From assembly GCF_000759025.1 (NCBI RefSeq), contig NZ_JPOS01000004.1, positions 1 through 64,000 of the forward strand: a DNA stretch of 64,000 nt. Direction: 5' to 3'. A program made the position numbers and the translations under genes. The notes below the pieces were generated by a model that had not been told where the DNA came from, made no database searches, and saw only the letters and a program-made list of their open reading frames with translations. Source of the stretch: Phaeodactylibacter xiamenensis. GTDB lineage: Bacteria > Bacteroidota > Bacteroidia > Chitinophagales > Saprospiraceae. This document shows positions 51,145 through 59,684 of the stretch, piece by piece. Position 1 is the stretch's first letter. Every line of letters starts with the position of its first letter.

Positions 51145-51470
51145 GCAGGAAAACCTGCCGGATCCTGATAAAAAAGGGAAAGAAGCTCCCCTACAGGACT
51201 TGCTGGCGTAGAGCTTAAACTAAGGCCTTACCAGGTGCTCTGCCTCAGATTTCCTGGGAACACCTCTTGTATCCCGGTGGAATGACGTAAGGAAAGCCCC
51301 TGGAGAACCTGCCGGAGAGCAGGAAGCTCCCTGACAGGAGACTCGGTTTTGCTGCTGGTGCAGAGCTTAAACCAAGACCTTACCAGGAACTCTGCCCCGG
51401 ACTTTCCTGGGGAACCTGCCGAACCTCGGTAAAGACTGGGAAAAAGCGCCCCGACAAGGCTTGCACCCTC
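51145..51470. repeat. Degenerate direct repeats in non-coding DNA
   Basis: The block GAGCTTAAAC-TAAGGCCTTACCAGG at 51211 recurs as GAGCTTAAAC-CAAGACCTTACCAGG at 51363, 152 bases on. AACCTGCCGG-like segments occur at about 51151, 51305 and 51412, and GAAGCTCCC-CTACAGGA-like segments at about 51182, 51323 and 51433. This makes two long and one short imperfect copies. The rest of the 870-base gap (50734-51602) shows no gene, only the hairpins at 50996-51062 and a terminator. The unit has no good open frame; it may be a decayed element or a repeated RNA. Confidence 0.5.
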
Positions 51471-51602
51471 CTTGCTTTATTGCCCCAAAAGATTTAATAT
51501 TGTTGTATCCCTGTGACCATTACAATCATCGGCCACTTCCCCAACTTGCAAAATAGACTCATGCTCCTTTGTGGACTCGCAAAGGGTTAATTCTTATTTT
51601 GT

Positions 51603-52094
51603 ATGGTTGTTAATAAGAAATCACCGCAGTTGGTTCCGCCAGAGCGGAATGACAGGAAGCGTTATATTGTATTGTTAATGCTGTTGATTGGTAGCGCTGC
51701 ACTACTTTTTTATAGCAAGGATATTACTAAGCTTTCGCCTGAAAGAAGGCAAAAGCTGGAAAAGGAGCTGGAAGAGCTTGAGAATGCTGAACAGTATGCC
51801 TTGGTTGCCGCCAAGGATGGATGGTATAGCTGCTTCAATTGCCCGGGGGAAGTCAAAATTTTTCTTCACCGAGGAGAAGTTTGGAAATATGGCGTGACTA
51901 AAAAAGGAGAAAGAGGCAGATACGGAAACTGGCACGTTAATCAAGGTCTTACCTATTTTGTACAATTCCAGGGTTCCTATCAAGAGTGTCTTAAGCAGGA
52001 AAAGATTAAAATCTATACTTATGCTCAACTTCCAGAAAATCTAAGACGACAGTATCCATTAATTCGCCCACCAGGCAACAAACGAGATACCTAA
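51603..52094 (+). CDS. Membrane-anchored URI/GIY-YIG-like domain protein (possible effector)
   Basis: This 163-residue protein has a basic start, one membrane helix (YIVLLMLLIGSAALLFYS, about 22-39), a charged coiled helix (about 45-62) and a C-terminal domain at about 64-160. That domain reads AAKDGWYSCFN, VKIFLHRGEVWKYGVTKKGE, RGRYGNWHV, YQECLKQEKIKIYTY and PPGNK. The order Trp-Tyr, Lys-Tyr-Gly-x-Thr, Arg-Tyr, Glu-Lys and Gly-Asn matches URI/GIY-YIG-type nuclease domains seen at the ends of polymorphic toxins, with KYG for YIG. It overlaps the next gene by one base (TAATG), as effector-immunity pairs often do. Toxin activity is inferred and not shown. Confidence 0.55.
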   Translation: MVVNKKSPQLVPPERNDRKRYIVLLMLLIGSAALLFYSKDITKLSPERRQKLEKELEELENAEQYALVAAKDGWYSCFNCPGEVKIFLHRGEVWKYGVTKKGERGRYGNWHVNQGLTYFVQFQGSYQECLKQEKIKIYTYAQLPENLRRQYPLIRPPGNKRDT

Positions 52095-52444
52095 TGAATA
52101 CCACTACCACCCGCACTTTCCGCCTCGGCCTGATGGCCGAAGAAGCTGATTTGAAATTTGTCCTTGATGCCCTGACGGAGCTGGAAGATGATTTCAATAC
52201 CGCAGCACAAGGATTGACCCTGCCTGTTTTATACGTGGTTATTGACCTTCGTATCAATAAAGACAGAGACACCTTTGACTGGGATGAAACCCAAATTGCA
52301 TATTATGTACCCATCAAACGGGAGGATGCTTCTGCCGAAAGATTCCGGCAGGCGGTGATCAGGCAGGTGCTGGAGCAATTACAGGAGTGGGAGGAGGTGC
52401 CTGCTGCGCTGACCGAAAGGATAAAAAAGCTCAAAGGCGCGTAA
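52094..52444 (+). CDS. Small acidic protein coupled to the URI-like gene
   Basis: This 116-residue protein starts on the ATG that overlaps the previous stop (TAATG at 52092-52096). It is soluble and acidic, with alternating helices and strands (ADLKFVLDALTELEDDFNTA, LPVLYVVIDLRINKD, YVPIKREDASAERFRQAVI). I do not recognise a family. The coupling to a nuclease-like gene suggests an immunity or partner role, but this rests on position alone. Confidence 0.55.
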   Translation: MNTTTTRTFRLGLMAEEADLKFVLDALTELEDDFNTAAQGLTLPVLYVVIDLRINKDRDTFDWDETQIAYYVPIKREDASAERFRQAVIRQVLEQLQEWEEVPAALTERIKKLKGA

Positions 52445-52474
52445 CCGAAACGAACGCATTACTAAAAGTTGTAC

Positions 52475-52533
52475 CTGGTGGCCTGTCAAGTGTTAATTCA
52501 GGGGTTTAACGGGAGCGAATTTTTGAGGCTAAT
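52475..52533. mobile_element. Remnant of the MITE family, left end only
   Basis: CTGGTGGCCTGTCAAGTGTT at 52475 and the following bases to GAGGCTAAT at 52533 match the left end of the two complete MITE copies (14 of 16 terminal bases the same, then GTGTTAATT and GGGAGCGAATTTTTGAGGCTAAT-like sequence, here split). The rest of the element is missing; CCTTGACC at 52541-52548 might be the decayed right end. It is an older copy than those at 15144 and 62781. Confidence 0.6.
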
Positions 52534-52629
52534 AACCTGTCCTTGACCATTGAAACTGGGTTCTGAGAACAGAGAAGCACACAGAAGTGTTTCATAAGGA
52601 GTATTTTGTAAAAGCTCAAAGACGCCGCA

Positions 52630-52971
52630 ATGAATACAAATCATTCCTACCATACTGTTTTTATTGATCATTCTGTGCTCAATTCCGTAAAAGAAGGGAA
52701 GTTTTACACGACTATCAGACTCGGTGACCAGCTATTTCTATTCGATGAAAATGGAAAGCGGACTTTGATATCAGAGCCAGAAGTCAGGTGGAAAAATGCC
52801 GATGAAGTGGTAATGATTGCAAAGATTAAAGCCTCTCATTTGGATTCGGTTATTGAAGGGAATATTTATCGTGTTTTTAATGATGAGGTCAATGATGAAC
52901 GCTATATCATTGATGAAAGCGGCGAGAGAGTTTTGTTTGATAAGATGATTTTTAAGTATGACTTGATATGA
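52630..52971 (+). CDS. Unknown protein, first of a coupled pair
   Basis: This 113-residue protein has no signal or membrane segment. It contains short beta-like stretches with internal resemblance (GDQLFLFDENGKRTLISE and VNDERYIIDESGERVLFD), which suggests two related beta-hairpin units. It overlaps the next gene by four bases (ATGA), so the two are translated together. The DNA here looks more AT-rich than its surroundings, in line with acquired DNA. No family recognised. Confidence 0.5.
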   Translation: MNTNHSYHTVFIDHSVLNSVKEGKFYTTIRLGDQLFLFDENGKRTLISEPEVRWKNADEVVMIAKIKASHLDSVIEGNIYRVFNDEVNDERYIIDESGERVLFDKMIFKYDLI

Positions 52972-53321
52972 CCGTAGTTCTTACTCCTCTGCTTTCCGCT
53001 ATAGTATCTCCGGTCATGATGGGAGGAATCGCTGTTGGAGGGATAATTGTTCTTGCTTTTTTATGGGGTAAAATCCGACCTTTGATTATTGTTGAATCTA
53101 AAGATGGTGGTAAGTTCTTCTTTGGAATCTCTCATTCAAAAAAACGAAAGAATATGCATCCTTTATCGCAAGATGGAATCAATGGGGTCGAGGTTGATGA
53201 AGACACCTGCTTTGGACTGTCGAACACTCCAACTAAAATCATTAAAGAAATTGGTACAGTAAGCGAAGAAAAGGCACAAGAAATACTTGACAGCGTAGAG
53301 GACAAAAAAGTAAAAAAATAG
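52968..53321 (+). CDS. Unknown membrane protein, second of a coupled pair
   Basis: This 117-residue protein has one or two hydrophobic segments at the start (LTPLLSAIVSPVMMGGIAV and GIIVLAFLWG), then a soluble basic-to-acidic tail (RPLIIVESKDGGKFFFGISH, ending EDKKVKK). It has no recognisable domain. The four-base overlap with the previous gene implies a joint function. With the URI-like pair just upstream, it belongs to an accessory block of about 1.7 kb bearing a MITE remnant. Confidence 0.5.
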   Translation: MTVVLTPLLSAIVSPVMMGGIAVGGIIVLAFLWGKIRPLIIVESKDGGKFFFGISHSKKRKNMHPLSQDGINGVEVDEDTCFGLSNTPTKIIKEIGTVSEEKAQEILDSVEDKKVKK

Positions 53322-53358
53322 AGAAAAGGGGGAAAGGGACAAAAAATGAATAGCCACC

Positions 53359-53982
53359 CTACGCCATTTTCCGCGAAAGCAAAACCGAAGCAAAATCACA
53401 TTCCGGATCCTCCGGTACAAAGTCAAGGACCGTCATGCCCAGGCTATTGAGTACCTCCTGATAAGCGGCCGGCGAAAGACTGCTGTGGTAGACCGGCTGT
53501 CCGCCCACGTGCCCGGTAACTTCCCCTGCATCAGGGCCCACCGTGAGCAAGAGCAGGCCTTTGGGTTGCAAATGTTGGGCAAACCGAGCCAGAGTTGCGC
53601 GTTGCTCAGCGGGCGTCAGGTGGAAAAAGCTGTGCCAGCTGATGATGCCCTGAAAGGATTGTGGCAAGTCCAACGCCCGCATGTCCATATGGTACCAGGT
53701 GCTGTCGGGGAAGCGCGCTTTCGCCAGCTGAACCATCGGCGCGGCGAAGTCAATACCCGTGACTTCATAGCCCTGCTCTATGAAATAACGACCGATCGGC
53801 TCCCCTCCCCCGCAACCGGCATCAAGAATAGCCGCTGATGCCGGCAGTAAATTCTCAAACCGGCGGAGCCATTTCTTTTCAAACAGCAACCGGCTGCGCT
53901 CGGCGTCGTACTGCAAACCGTACTGCTCGTACACGCTTCTTGTTTTTGCAGCCAAGGCGCTGATATTTGCATTTTTGTCCAT
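53359..53982 (-). CDS. Class I SAM-dependent methyltransferase
   Basis: This 207-residue protein has the Rossmann methyltransferase motif I AAILDAGCGGGEPIGRYF (about residue 50), then GYEVTGIDFAAPMVQLAKAR (motif II acidic Asp), WYHMDMRALDLP and IISWHSFFHL, with TPAEQRATLARFAQHLQPKG leading to the last strands. It is a small-molecule type methyltransferase; the substrate cannot be read from the sequence. It is the neighbour of a second, unrelated methyltransferase gene in the same direction. Confidence 0.88.
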   Translation of the reverse strand: MDKNANISALAAKTRSVYEQYGLQYDAERSRLLFEKKWLRRFENLLPASAAILDAGCGGGEPIGRYFIEQGYEVTGIDFAAPMVQLAKARFPDSTWYHMDMRALDLPQSFQGIISWHSFFHLTPAEQRATLARFAQHLQPKGLLLLTVGPDAGEVTGHVGGQPVYHSSLSPAAYQEVLNSLGMTVLDFVPEDPECDFASVLLSRKMA

Positions 53983-54027
53983 GTTTTTTAGTGATTAAGG
54001 GCCTGCCTAAAGAGTAATCCTAATGGC

Positions 54028-54783
54028 CTACACCTTTTGCCCAATGTAGAACACGTAGCTATAGTACTGCTTAAACCGTTCGTACAAATCAGCTTCTGCC
54101 CGGTCATTTTCAATAAAGGCTTTTACGGCAGGATTGCCGGGGTGCTTCTCCAGGAAGGCTTCCCGTACCGCCACCTGCGGACTGTAGTAATGATCGGTCC
54201 AGCAATTCTCCGGGATAACGAAAGCAGCCCTGGGCGTATAACCTGCGGCTTCCATCTGCGCCATTTTGGCGGAAGCGGTGTTGATCTCCGGGTAAGCAGC
54301 GGCCCAATAATCCTGTAGCTCTGAGGGGCGCTCTTGCGTGAGCCAGCTAATCTCTGAAACCGCCAGGTAGCCCCCTGTTTTGAGAAATGCCCGCCATTCC
54401 CGGATACCACGCTCAAAGCCAATGTTATAAATGGCACCTTCGGACCAGATCAGGTCCAGGCTGTCAGGCTCAAAGGGCAATGCCTCCATATTGCCGGTGA
54501 TGCCCTTCACCCGGTCTTGCAGCCCAGCTTGTGCAGCATTAGCGTTGAGTTGTTCAATGAAGACAGGGAAAAGGTCCAGCGCAGTGACCTGACTGCCAGG
54601 CAGATACTCTGCCAGCAGTAAAGTGTGAGCTCCGGTGCCGCACCCAATATCGGCTATCCGGACAATTGGGCGTTGAACCTCAACAAAGCTGAGCGCCTTC
54701 AGGGTCGTTTCCGGGCTGCCGGGGCCCTGTCGTTCCAGCATGGAATAGTATTCGCCTAATAATTCAAAGTCAGATTCCTCCAT
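54028..54783 (-). CDS. Class I SAM-dependent methyltransferase (UbiE/MerR-associated type)
   Basis: I start at ATG 54783 ([20 protein letters not shown]), giving 251 residues; an open extension to 54921 adds Cys/Arg-rich sequence of doubtful value. Motif I is [17 protein letters not shown] (about residue 43), then [40 protein letters not shown] and [16 protein letters not shown]. The C-terminal [21 protein letters not shown] is typical of a family of small-molecule methyltransferases widespread in bacteria. The substrate is unknown. Confidence 0.87.
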   Translation of the reverse strand: MEESDFELLGEYYSMLERQGPGSPETTLKALSFVEVQRPIVRIADIGCGTGAHTLLLAEYLPGSQVTALDLFPVFIEQLNANAAQAGLQDRVKGITGNMEALPFEPDSLDLIWSEGAIYNIGFERGIREWRAFLKTGGYLAVSEISWLTQERPSELQDYWAAAYPEINTASAKMAQMEAAGYTPRAAFVIPENCWTDHYYSPQVAVREAFLEKHPGNPAVKAFIENDRAEADLYERFKQYYSYVFYIGQKV

Positions 54784-54937
54784 AGGGTAATGTTGTATTT
54801 TTTTTGCCGAAGAAGGCTCTGATCGCCAGTCAGCCCCCAAAGAGGCTTTACAAGCTACACAGATGCCGACAGCTTGACCGAACTTCCGGCGGCTGCACCA
54901 GTTCAAGCGGTGTAAGCTCATTCAAAGACCGGACCAA

Positions 54938-55357
54938 ATGCAAAATCGTTCTATTTCCTTTTTCCTGATGCTGCCACTGCTACTCACCGCCTGCAATGCC
55001 CAGAGACCTGCCCTGCCTGATAGTCAACGGCAGCCCAACCTGATCGAAATGCTTTGCAGCTGCACCAACAGTGAGGGTCAAACCATGCAGGAGGCGGCAA
55101 GGCTCTATCAGGAATCCTCAGGTATCAGTTGGGAAGAAGTATTGAATTCGCCTCCGCACCTGACGGAGGATTGGGTGCGCCGGGACTTCTTTCAGGACAG
55201 CGTTTATACCGGCAAACTCCGCGCCATTACGACTCAGGCGAAAAAGGAACGCACCTTCGATCCTGAAAAAGACACCGAAGCCATATTTGAACGGGCTAAG
55301 GAGAACTACCCCTTCTGCGCCCGGCAAATGCGGTCCAGGATGGTCTCTTTATTCTGA
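54938..55357 (+). CDS. Putative lipoprotein, unknown
   Basis: This 139-residue protein has a lipoprotein signal (SISFFLMLPLLLTACNAQ; Cys about 19). The mature part is charged and helical with two further Cys close together (MLCSCTNSEG) and one in YPFCARQM. It resembles small Bacteroidota periplasmic proteins but no family comes to mind. It is convergent with pgl, nine bases apart. Confidence 0.55.
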   Translation: MQNRSISFFLMLPLLLTACNAQRPALPDSQRQPNLIEMLCSCTNSEGQTMQEAARLYQESSGISWEEVLNSPPHLTEDWVRRDFFQDSVYTGKLRAITTQAKKERTFDPEKDTEAIFERAKENYPFCARQMRSRMVSLF

Positions 55358-55366
55358 GAGACCGTA

Positions 55367-56092
55367 TCAGACCTTCTCATCCACGCCCTTTGCCGCTTTC
55401 TGGTCCATAAACCAGTGCAGTTGACCGTGTGTGGGCTGTACATGCGCTGCGGGGTAATCAGCCGCTCCGGGTGCCTTGTTAAGGATAGCAGAAACTTTTT
55501 CCGCTTTGCTTTGCCCGGTGACCAGAAAGGCGACTTCCCGGGCATTATTCAGCACGTGGCCGGTTAGCGTTACCCGCTCCTGGCCACTTACCGGATGTTC
55601 TGCCAAAGCACAAACCTCTTCCGCTTTCAGCAATTCCATCTGATGTGGAAAAATGGATGCAGTATGGCCGTCTCCGCCCATACCCAGCATAATGAGGTCA
55701 AACACCGGCCACCCATCTTTCATGGCCAGGCACTCCTTGATTTCCTCTCCGTAACGTCCCGCTTCGGCCTCAGCTGGCAACTCCCCGCGCAAACGGTGAA
55801 CGTTGCAGGAAGGTACGCCCGCCGGCGTCAGGAAAAGATCATCTGCCATTTTGAAATTGCTTTCGGCATCATCCGGAGGTACACATCGTTCATCGCCCCA
55901 AAAAAAGTGGACTTTCTCCCAATCTATCCGGTCCTGGTATTCCTCCGTCCAGAGCCGAAACAAAACGGCAGGGGTACTGCCCCCCGAAAGAGCGATATTC
56001 ACCGGCTCTTTTTTTTCAGCCAGCCATTTCTCAAAAAACTCAGCAAAGTCACGGGCCACCTGCCCGGGGGTATCTGCAATGTGGATGTGCAT
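55367..56092 (-). CDS. pgl: 6-phosphogluconolactonase
   Basis: This 241-residue enzyme opens 6-phosphogluconolactone to 6-phosphogluconate, step two of the oxidative pentose-phosphate pathway. It shows NIALSGGSTPAVLFRLW (phosphate loop), WEKVHFFWGDERCVPPDDAE, SNFKMADDLFL, FDLIMLGMGGDGHTASIFP with the catalytic His, and VTLTGHVLNNAREVAFLVTG. This is the DevB/SOL type. The gene follows zwf by 26 bases, so the two enzymes are made together. Confidence 0.95.
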   Translation of the reverse strand: MHIHIADTPGQVARDFAEFFEKWLAEKKEPVNIALSGGSTPAVLFRLWTEEYQDRIDWEKVHFFWGDERCVPPDDAESNFKMADDLFLTPAGVPSCNVHRLRGELPAEAEAGRYGEEIKECLAMKDGWPVFDLIMLGMGGDGHTASIFPHQMELLKAEEVCALAEHPVSGQERVTLTGHVLNNAREVAFLVTGQSKAEKVSAILNKAPGAADYPAAHVQPTHGQLHWFMDQKAAKGVDEKV

Positions 56093-56118
56093 ACGGCTTT
56101 AGGTTTTTGTGTGTGCTG

Positions 56119-57621
56119 TTAAAGTTCGCAAAAATTCCGGGAGTCTGTCAAGTTTCGGCAGGGATTTCGCCAGCTTACCCGGTCACCTTCAATTAGATTG
56201 TCTGCCACATCGGGCCCCCATGTGCCGGCCGGATAGCCGTATAATTTGATGTCCGGGTTGTTCTTCCAGGCGTTCAGGATCGGGTCCACAAAGCGCCAGG
56301 CTTCCTCCACACTGTCGCCGCGGGCATAGAGTGTCGCGTCTCCCTTCATAGCATCAAGGATCAGGCGCTCATAGGCTTCGGGCACGTGGGCATCGGTCAG
56401 GTCTGAATAGTGGAAGTCCATCTCCACGTTCTTCACGTTGAAGCCGGCACCGGGCACTTTCATACCAAATTGCAGCAGCAGCCCCTCGTCGGGCTGAATG
56501 CGCATGATCAGCTGATTGTTCATATTCATCATTTCTTCATTGCTGCGGAACAAATGATGGGGAGGCGATTTAAAATAAACCACTACCTCGGTGGCTTTGG
56601 TAGGCAGGTGCTTGCCGGTTCGGATGTAGAAAGGTACGCCTGCCCAGCGCCAGTTGTCAATAAAGAACTTCAGGGCTACGTAAGTCTCTGTCATGGAATC
56701 ATCACCCACGCCTTTTTCTTCCCGGTAGCCTTTGATGTGCTTACCGCCAATATCCGCACCGATGTACTGCCCCCGGATGGCATACTGCTCCACCTCGGAC
56801 TCTGCTATGGGGCGCAAGGCTTTGAAAAGCTTCAGCTTCTCACTGCGGATGGACCCGGCATCTGCATTAATGGGCGGTTCCATAGCCACGTGAGCCACGA
56901 TTTGCAGCAGGTGATTTTGGACCATATCCCGCAGTGCACCGGAGGAGTCGTAGTAGCCGCCCCGGTCGCCCACACCGATTTTTTCAGCGGAGGTAATTTC
57001 GATATGGTGTATGTAATTGCGGTTCCACAGTGGCTCGAAGATGCCATTGGCAAAGCGGGTCACCAGCAGGTTTTGCACGGTCTCTTTGCCCAGGTAGTGG
57101 TCAATACGGTAAATCTGATCTTCGTCGAAGTGCTGCTGCAGGCTTTTGTTCAGGCTTTGGGCAGATTCCATATCGTAACCAAAAGGTTTCTCAATGATTA
57201 GCCTCCGGAAACTACCCTCCTTCTTGTTCAGGTCTTCCTGGGCCAGGTACTTCGGGATTTCGGTATACAGGCGGGGTGGTACCGACAAATAGAAGACATA
57301 GTTGCCCGATGTACCCATTTGCTCGTCGATCTTCTCCAGGCGTTGGCGCACCTTGGGATAATCTTTAGCTTCGAGGGTATCAATGGGTTCGTAAAACAAT
57401 TTTTGGGCAAAGTCTTGCTTCTTGCTGTCCTCAATGAATTCATTATCTGTAAAAACCTCCTGCCTAAATGCATCATCGCTGTAGTCCGTACGGCTGACGC
57501 CCAGCACGGCGAAAGACTCAGGCAGCAAATTACTACAGTAGAGTTCATAAATTGCCGGGAGCAGTTTGCGCTTGGCCAGGTCGCCGGAGGCACCGAAAAT
57601 CACAAAAACCTGTGGGTCCAT
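56119..57621 (-). CDS. zwf: Glucose-6-phosphate dehydrogenase
   Basis: This 500-residue enzyme begins the oxidative pentose-phosphate pathway and makes NADPH. The dinucleotide loop is FGASGDLAKRKLLPAIYE (about residue 8), the substrate-binding motif is YRIDHYLGKETVQNLL (about 180, Lys and His), and the C-terminal beta domain follows (PFYIRTGKHLPTKATEVV). I chose the ATG at 57621 because the family starts with a short segment before the dinucleotide strand; an open frame to 57687 adds hydrophobic residues without homology. The rpiB-gnd genes diverge from it, 111 bases away. Confidence 0.96.
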   Translation of the reverse strand: MDPQVFVIFGASGDLAKRKLLPAIYELYCSNLLPESFAVLGVSRTDYSDDAFRQEVFTDNEFIEDSKKQDFAQKLFYEPIDTLEAKDYPKVRQRLEKIDEQMGTSGNYVFYLSVPPRLYTEIPKYLAQEDLNKKEGSFRRLIIEKPFGYDMESAQSLNKSLQQHFDEDQIYRIDHYLGKETVQNLLVTRFANGIFEPLWNRNYIHHIEITSAEKIGVGDRGGYYDSSGALRDMVQNHLLQIVAHVAMEPPINADAGSIRSEKLKLFKALRPIAESEVEQYAIRGQYIGADIGGKHIKGYREEKGVGDDSMTETYVALKFFIDNWRWAGVPFYIRTGKHLPTKATEVVVYFKSPPHHLFRSNEEMMNMNNQLIMRIQPDEGLLLQFGMKVPGAGFNVKNVEMDFHYSDLTDAHVPEAYERLILDAMKGDATLYARGDSVEEAWRFVDPILNAWKNNPDIKLYGYPAGTWGPDVADNLIEGDRVSWRNPCRNLTDSRNFCEL

Positions 57622-57732
57622 TGGGTTATTTTTTGATGAATTCGAGCAGTACCATGCAACCAGGAATGCATAGCCCTGTTTTAACAAAAGGCTGGACGAC
57701 CACTAAAGTTCTAATACAGACATTAATTACCT

Positions 57733-58188
57733 ATGAAGATTGGACTCGCTGCCGACCACGGTGGCTTCGACCTTAAAAATCAAATTGCCGAATGGCTCCG
57801 CGGGGCGGGCTTCGAGACGACGGACCTTGGGGCACAAGCCTACGATGCCCGGGACGACTATCCGGATTTGGTGTACCCGCTGGCTAAAGCCGTAGCTGCC
57901 GGCAAAGTCGACCGGGGTATTGCTGTGTGTGGCAGCGGAGTGGGCGCGGCGATCGTGGCCAATAAGGTAAAAGGGGTCCGCGCAGCCCTCATCACTGAAA
58001 CCTACTCTGCCCGGCAGGGGGTGGAGCACGATGACATGAACCTGCTTTGTCTTGGTGGACGGGTCATAGGCACTGAACTGGCCCGGGAACTGATCTTTGC
58101 TTTCGCAAAAGCGCAGTACAGCGGTGAAGAACGCCATAACCGCAGGCTGCAAAAACTTCAACAAATCGAAAATGCCAACAATGGATAA
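57733..58188 (+). CDS. rpiB: Ribose-5-phosphate isomerase B
   Basis: This 151-residue enzyme interconverts ribose 5-phosphate and ribulose 5-phosphate. It has IGLAADHGGFDLKNQI at the start, DYPDLVYPLAKAVAAG, and the active loop GIAVCGSGVGAAIVANK with the catalytic Cys, then LCLGGRVIGTELARELIFAF. All are standard for RpiB/LacAB proteins. Its last eight bases overlap the gnd start (ATGGATAA), so the two genes are translationally coupled. Confidence 0.95.
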   Translation: MKIGLAADHGGFDLKNQIAEWLRGAGFETTDLGAQAYDARDDYPDLVYPLAKAVAAGKVDRGIAVCGSGVGAAIVANKVKGVRAALITETYSARQGVEHDDMNLLCLGGRVIGTELARELIFAFAKAQYSGEERHNRRLQKLQQIENANNG

Positions 58189-59593
58189 TAAAGGATACGA
58201 CTTCGGCATGATTGGCCTCGGTGTAATGGGCCGCAATTTCATCCTCAATGTGCTTGATCACGGCTTTTCAGCTGCCGGGCTGGACCTGGATGCTGAAAAA
58301 GCAGCAGCACTGAAAAAAGAAGGAGAAGGCAAGCCCGTGATGAGCACAACGGACACCGCCACGTTCGTAAAGGCACTCGCCCAACCTCGCAAAATCATGC
58401 TGCTGGTTCCGGCTGGCAAAGCTGTGGACAGTGTCATTGAATCCCTCCTCCCCCACCTCGATAATAAGGACCTGATCATTGACGGAGGGAATTCCTACTT
58501 CCCGGATACCGATCGCCGCTTTGAACAGCTTAAGGCCAAAGGCATCCGCTTTATGGGCATGGGAGTTTCCGGTGGTGCAGAAGGTGCAAGGCGGGGGCCG
58601 AGCATCATGCCGGGGGGAGCCCCGGAAGCCTATCAGTTGGTGGCGCCTATTCTGGAGGCGGTGGCGGCCAAAGCTAAAGGCGAGCCCTGCGTGGCGCACC
58701 TGGGCAATGGCGCTGCCGGGCACTACGTCAAAATGGTACACAATGGCATAGAGTATGGGCTGATGCAACTGCTGGCAGAAGCCTATGACATCCTCAAAAA
58801 TGCAGGTAAGCTGGACAACCCCGCTCTACATGAAGCTTTCAAAAAGTGGAATGAGGGTGCCCTTGAGTCCTACCTCGTTGAAATCACCAGCAAGATTTTT
58901 GCTCAACCGGATGATCAGGGCGAGGGATGGCTGGTGGATAAAATCCTGGACAAAGCCAAGCAGAAAGGGACAGGCAAATGGACTTCCCAAAACGCAATGG
59001 ACCTCGGCATCCCGGTACCTACCATTGATGCGGCAGTGACTATGCGTGGCTTATCCGCCTTAAAGGCAGAACGCACGGCCACCGCCCCGCGCTATAGCCG
59101 GTCTATTGAAAGCTACCCGGCTGTGGATCAGGGGCAACTCGTTAGTCAGGTGGGGGAAGCTCTTCACTTTGCCTTTATGATCACCTATGCACAGGGCATG
59201 CACCTGCTGGCAGAAGCCTCCCGGGAATATCATTTCGACCTAAACCTGCAAACGGTAGCCAAGATCTGGCGGGGCGGATGTATCATCCGGGCAGAGATAC
59301 TGGAGGATATGCGTCAGGCCTATCAGCAGGAACCGGAACTGAACAACCTGGTGCGGTCGCCACTCTTCCAAAGTTCGTTGCTCTACGGGCAGCGTGGTGC
59401 GAGGAGCGTTATTCAGACTGCTGCACAGTTTGGTATCCCCACTCTTGCCCTATCCTCCACTCTGAATTATTTTGATGCTTACCGCGACGAGCGCCTGCCG
59501 CTTAACCTGGTACAGGCACAACGGGACTTTTTCGGATCGCACACTTATGAGCGGACGGACCGGGAAGGTGTTTTTCATACAGCATGGGAGTAG
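58181..59593 (+). CDS. gnd: 6-phosphogluconate dehydrogenase (decarboxylating)
   Basis: This 470-residue enzyme converts 6-phosphogluconate to ribulose 5-phosphate, CO2 and NADPH. It shows MIGLGVMGRNFILNVLDHG (dinucleotide site), IIDGGNSYFPDTDRR, MGVSGGAEGARRGPSIMPGG, HYVKMVHNGIEYGLMQL (catalytic Lys, Asn and Glu) and QRDFFGSHTYER at the end. In the third motif most relatives have GVSGGEEGAR; here the first Glu is Ala, a small oddity. I prefer the ATG at 58181; a second at 58172 is possible. It completes the oxidative branch with pgl, zwf and rpiB. Confidence 0.95.
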   Translation: MDNKGYDFGMIGLGVMGRNFILNVLDHGFSAAGLDLDAEKAAALKKEGEGKPVMSTTDTATFVKALAQPRKIMLLVPAGKAVDSVIESLLPHLDNKDLIIDGGNSYFPDTDRRFEQLKAKGIRFMGMGVSGGAEGARRGPSIMPGGAPEAYQLVAPILEAVAAKAKGEPCVAHLGNGAAGHYVKMVHNGIEYGLMQLLAEAYDILKNAGKLDNPALHEAFKKWNEGALESYLVEITSKIFAQPDDQGEGWLVDKILDKAKQKGTGKWTSQNAMDLGIPVPTIDAAVTMRGLSALKAERTATAPRYSRSIESYPAVDQGQLVSQVGEALHFAFMITYAQGMHLLAEASREYHFDLNLQTVAKIWRGGCIIRAEILEDMRQAYQQEPELNNLVRSPLFQSSLLYGQRGARSVIQTAAQFGIPTLALSSTLNYFDAYRDERLPLNLVQAQRDFFGSHTYERTDREGVFHTAWE

Positions 59594-59614
59594 GCAAGCG
59601 GTAGGAGCGCAAAA

Positions 59615-59661
59615 AACAAACCCCTTCGACCAGGCATTTACTGCGATCAAAGGGGTTTGTT
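59615..59661. terminator. Bidirectional terminator
   Basis: AACAAACCCCTT at 59615-59626 pairs with AAGGGGTTTGTT at 59650-59661. An A run precedes it and T-rich sequence follows, between convergent gnd and the outer-membrane protein gene. Confidence 0.8.
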
Positions 59662-59684
59662 CTAAGGTTGATGTAGGAAATGAC

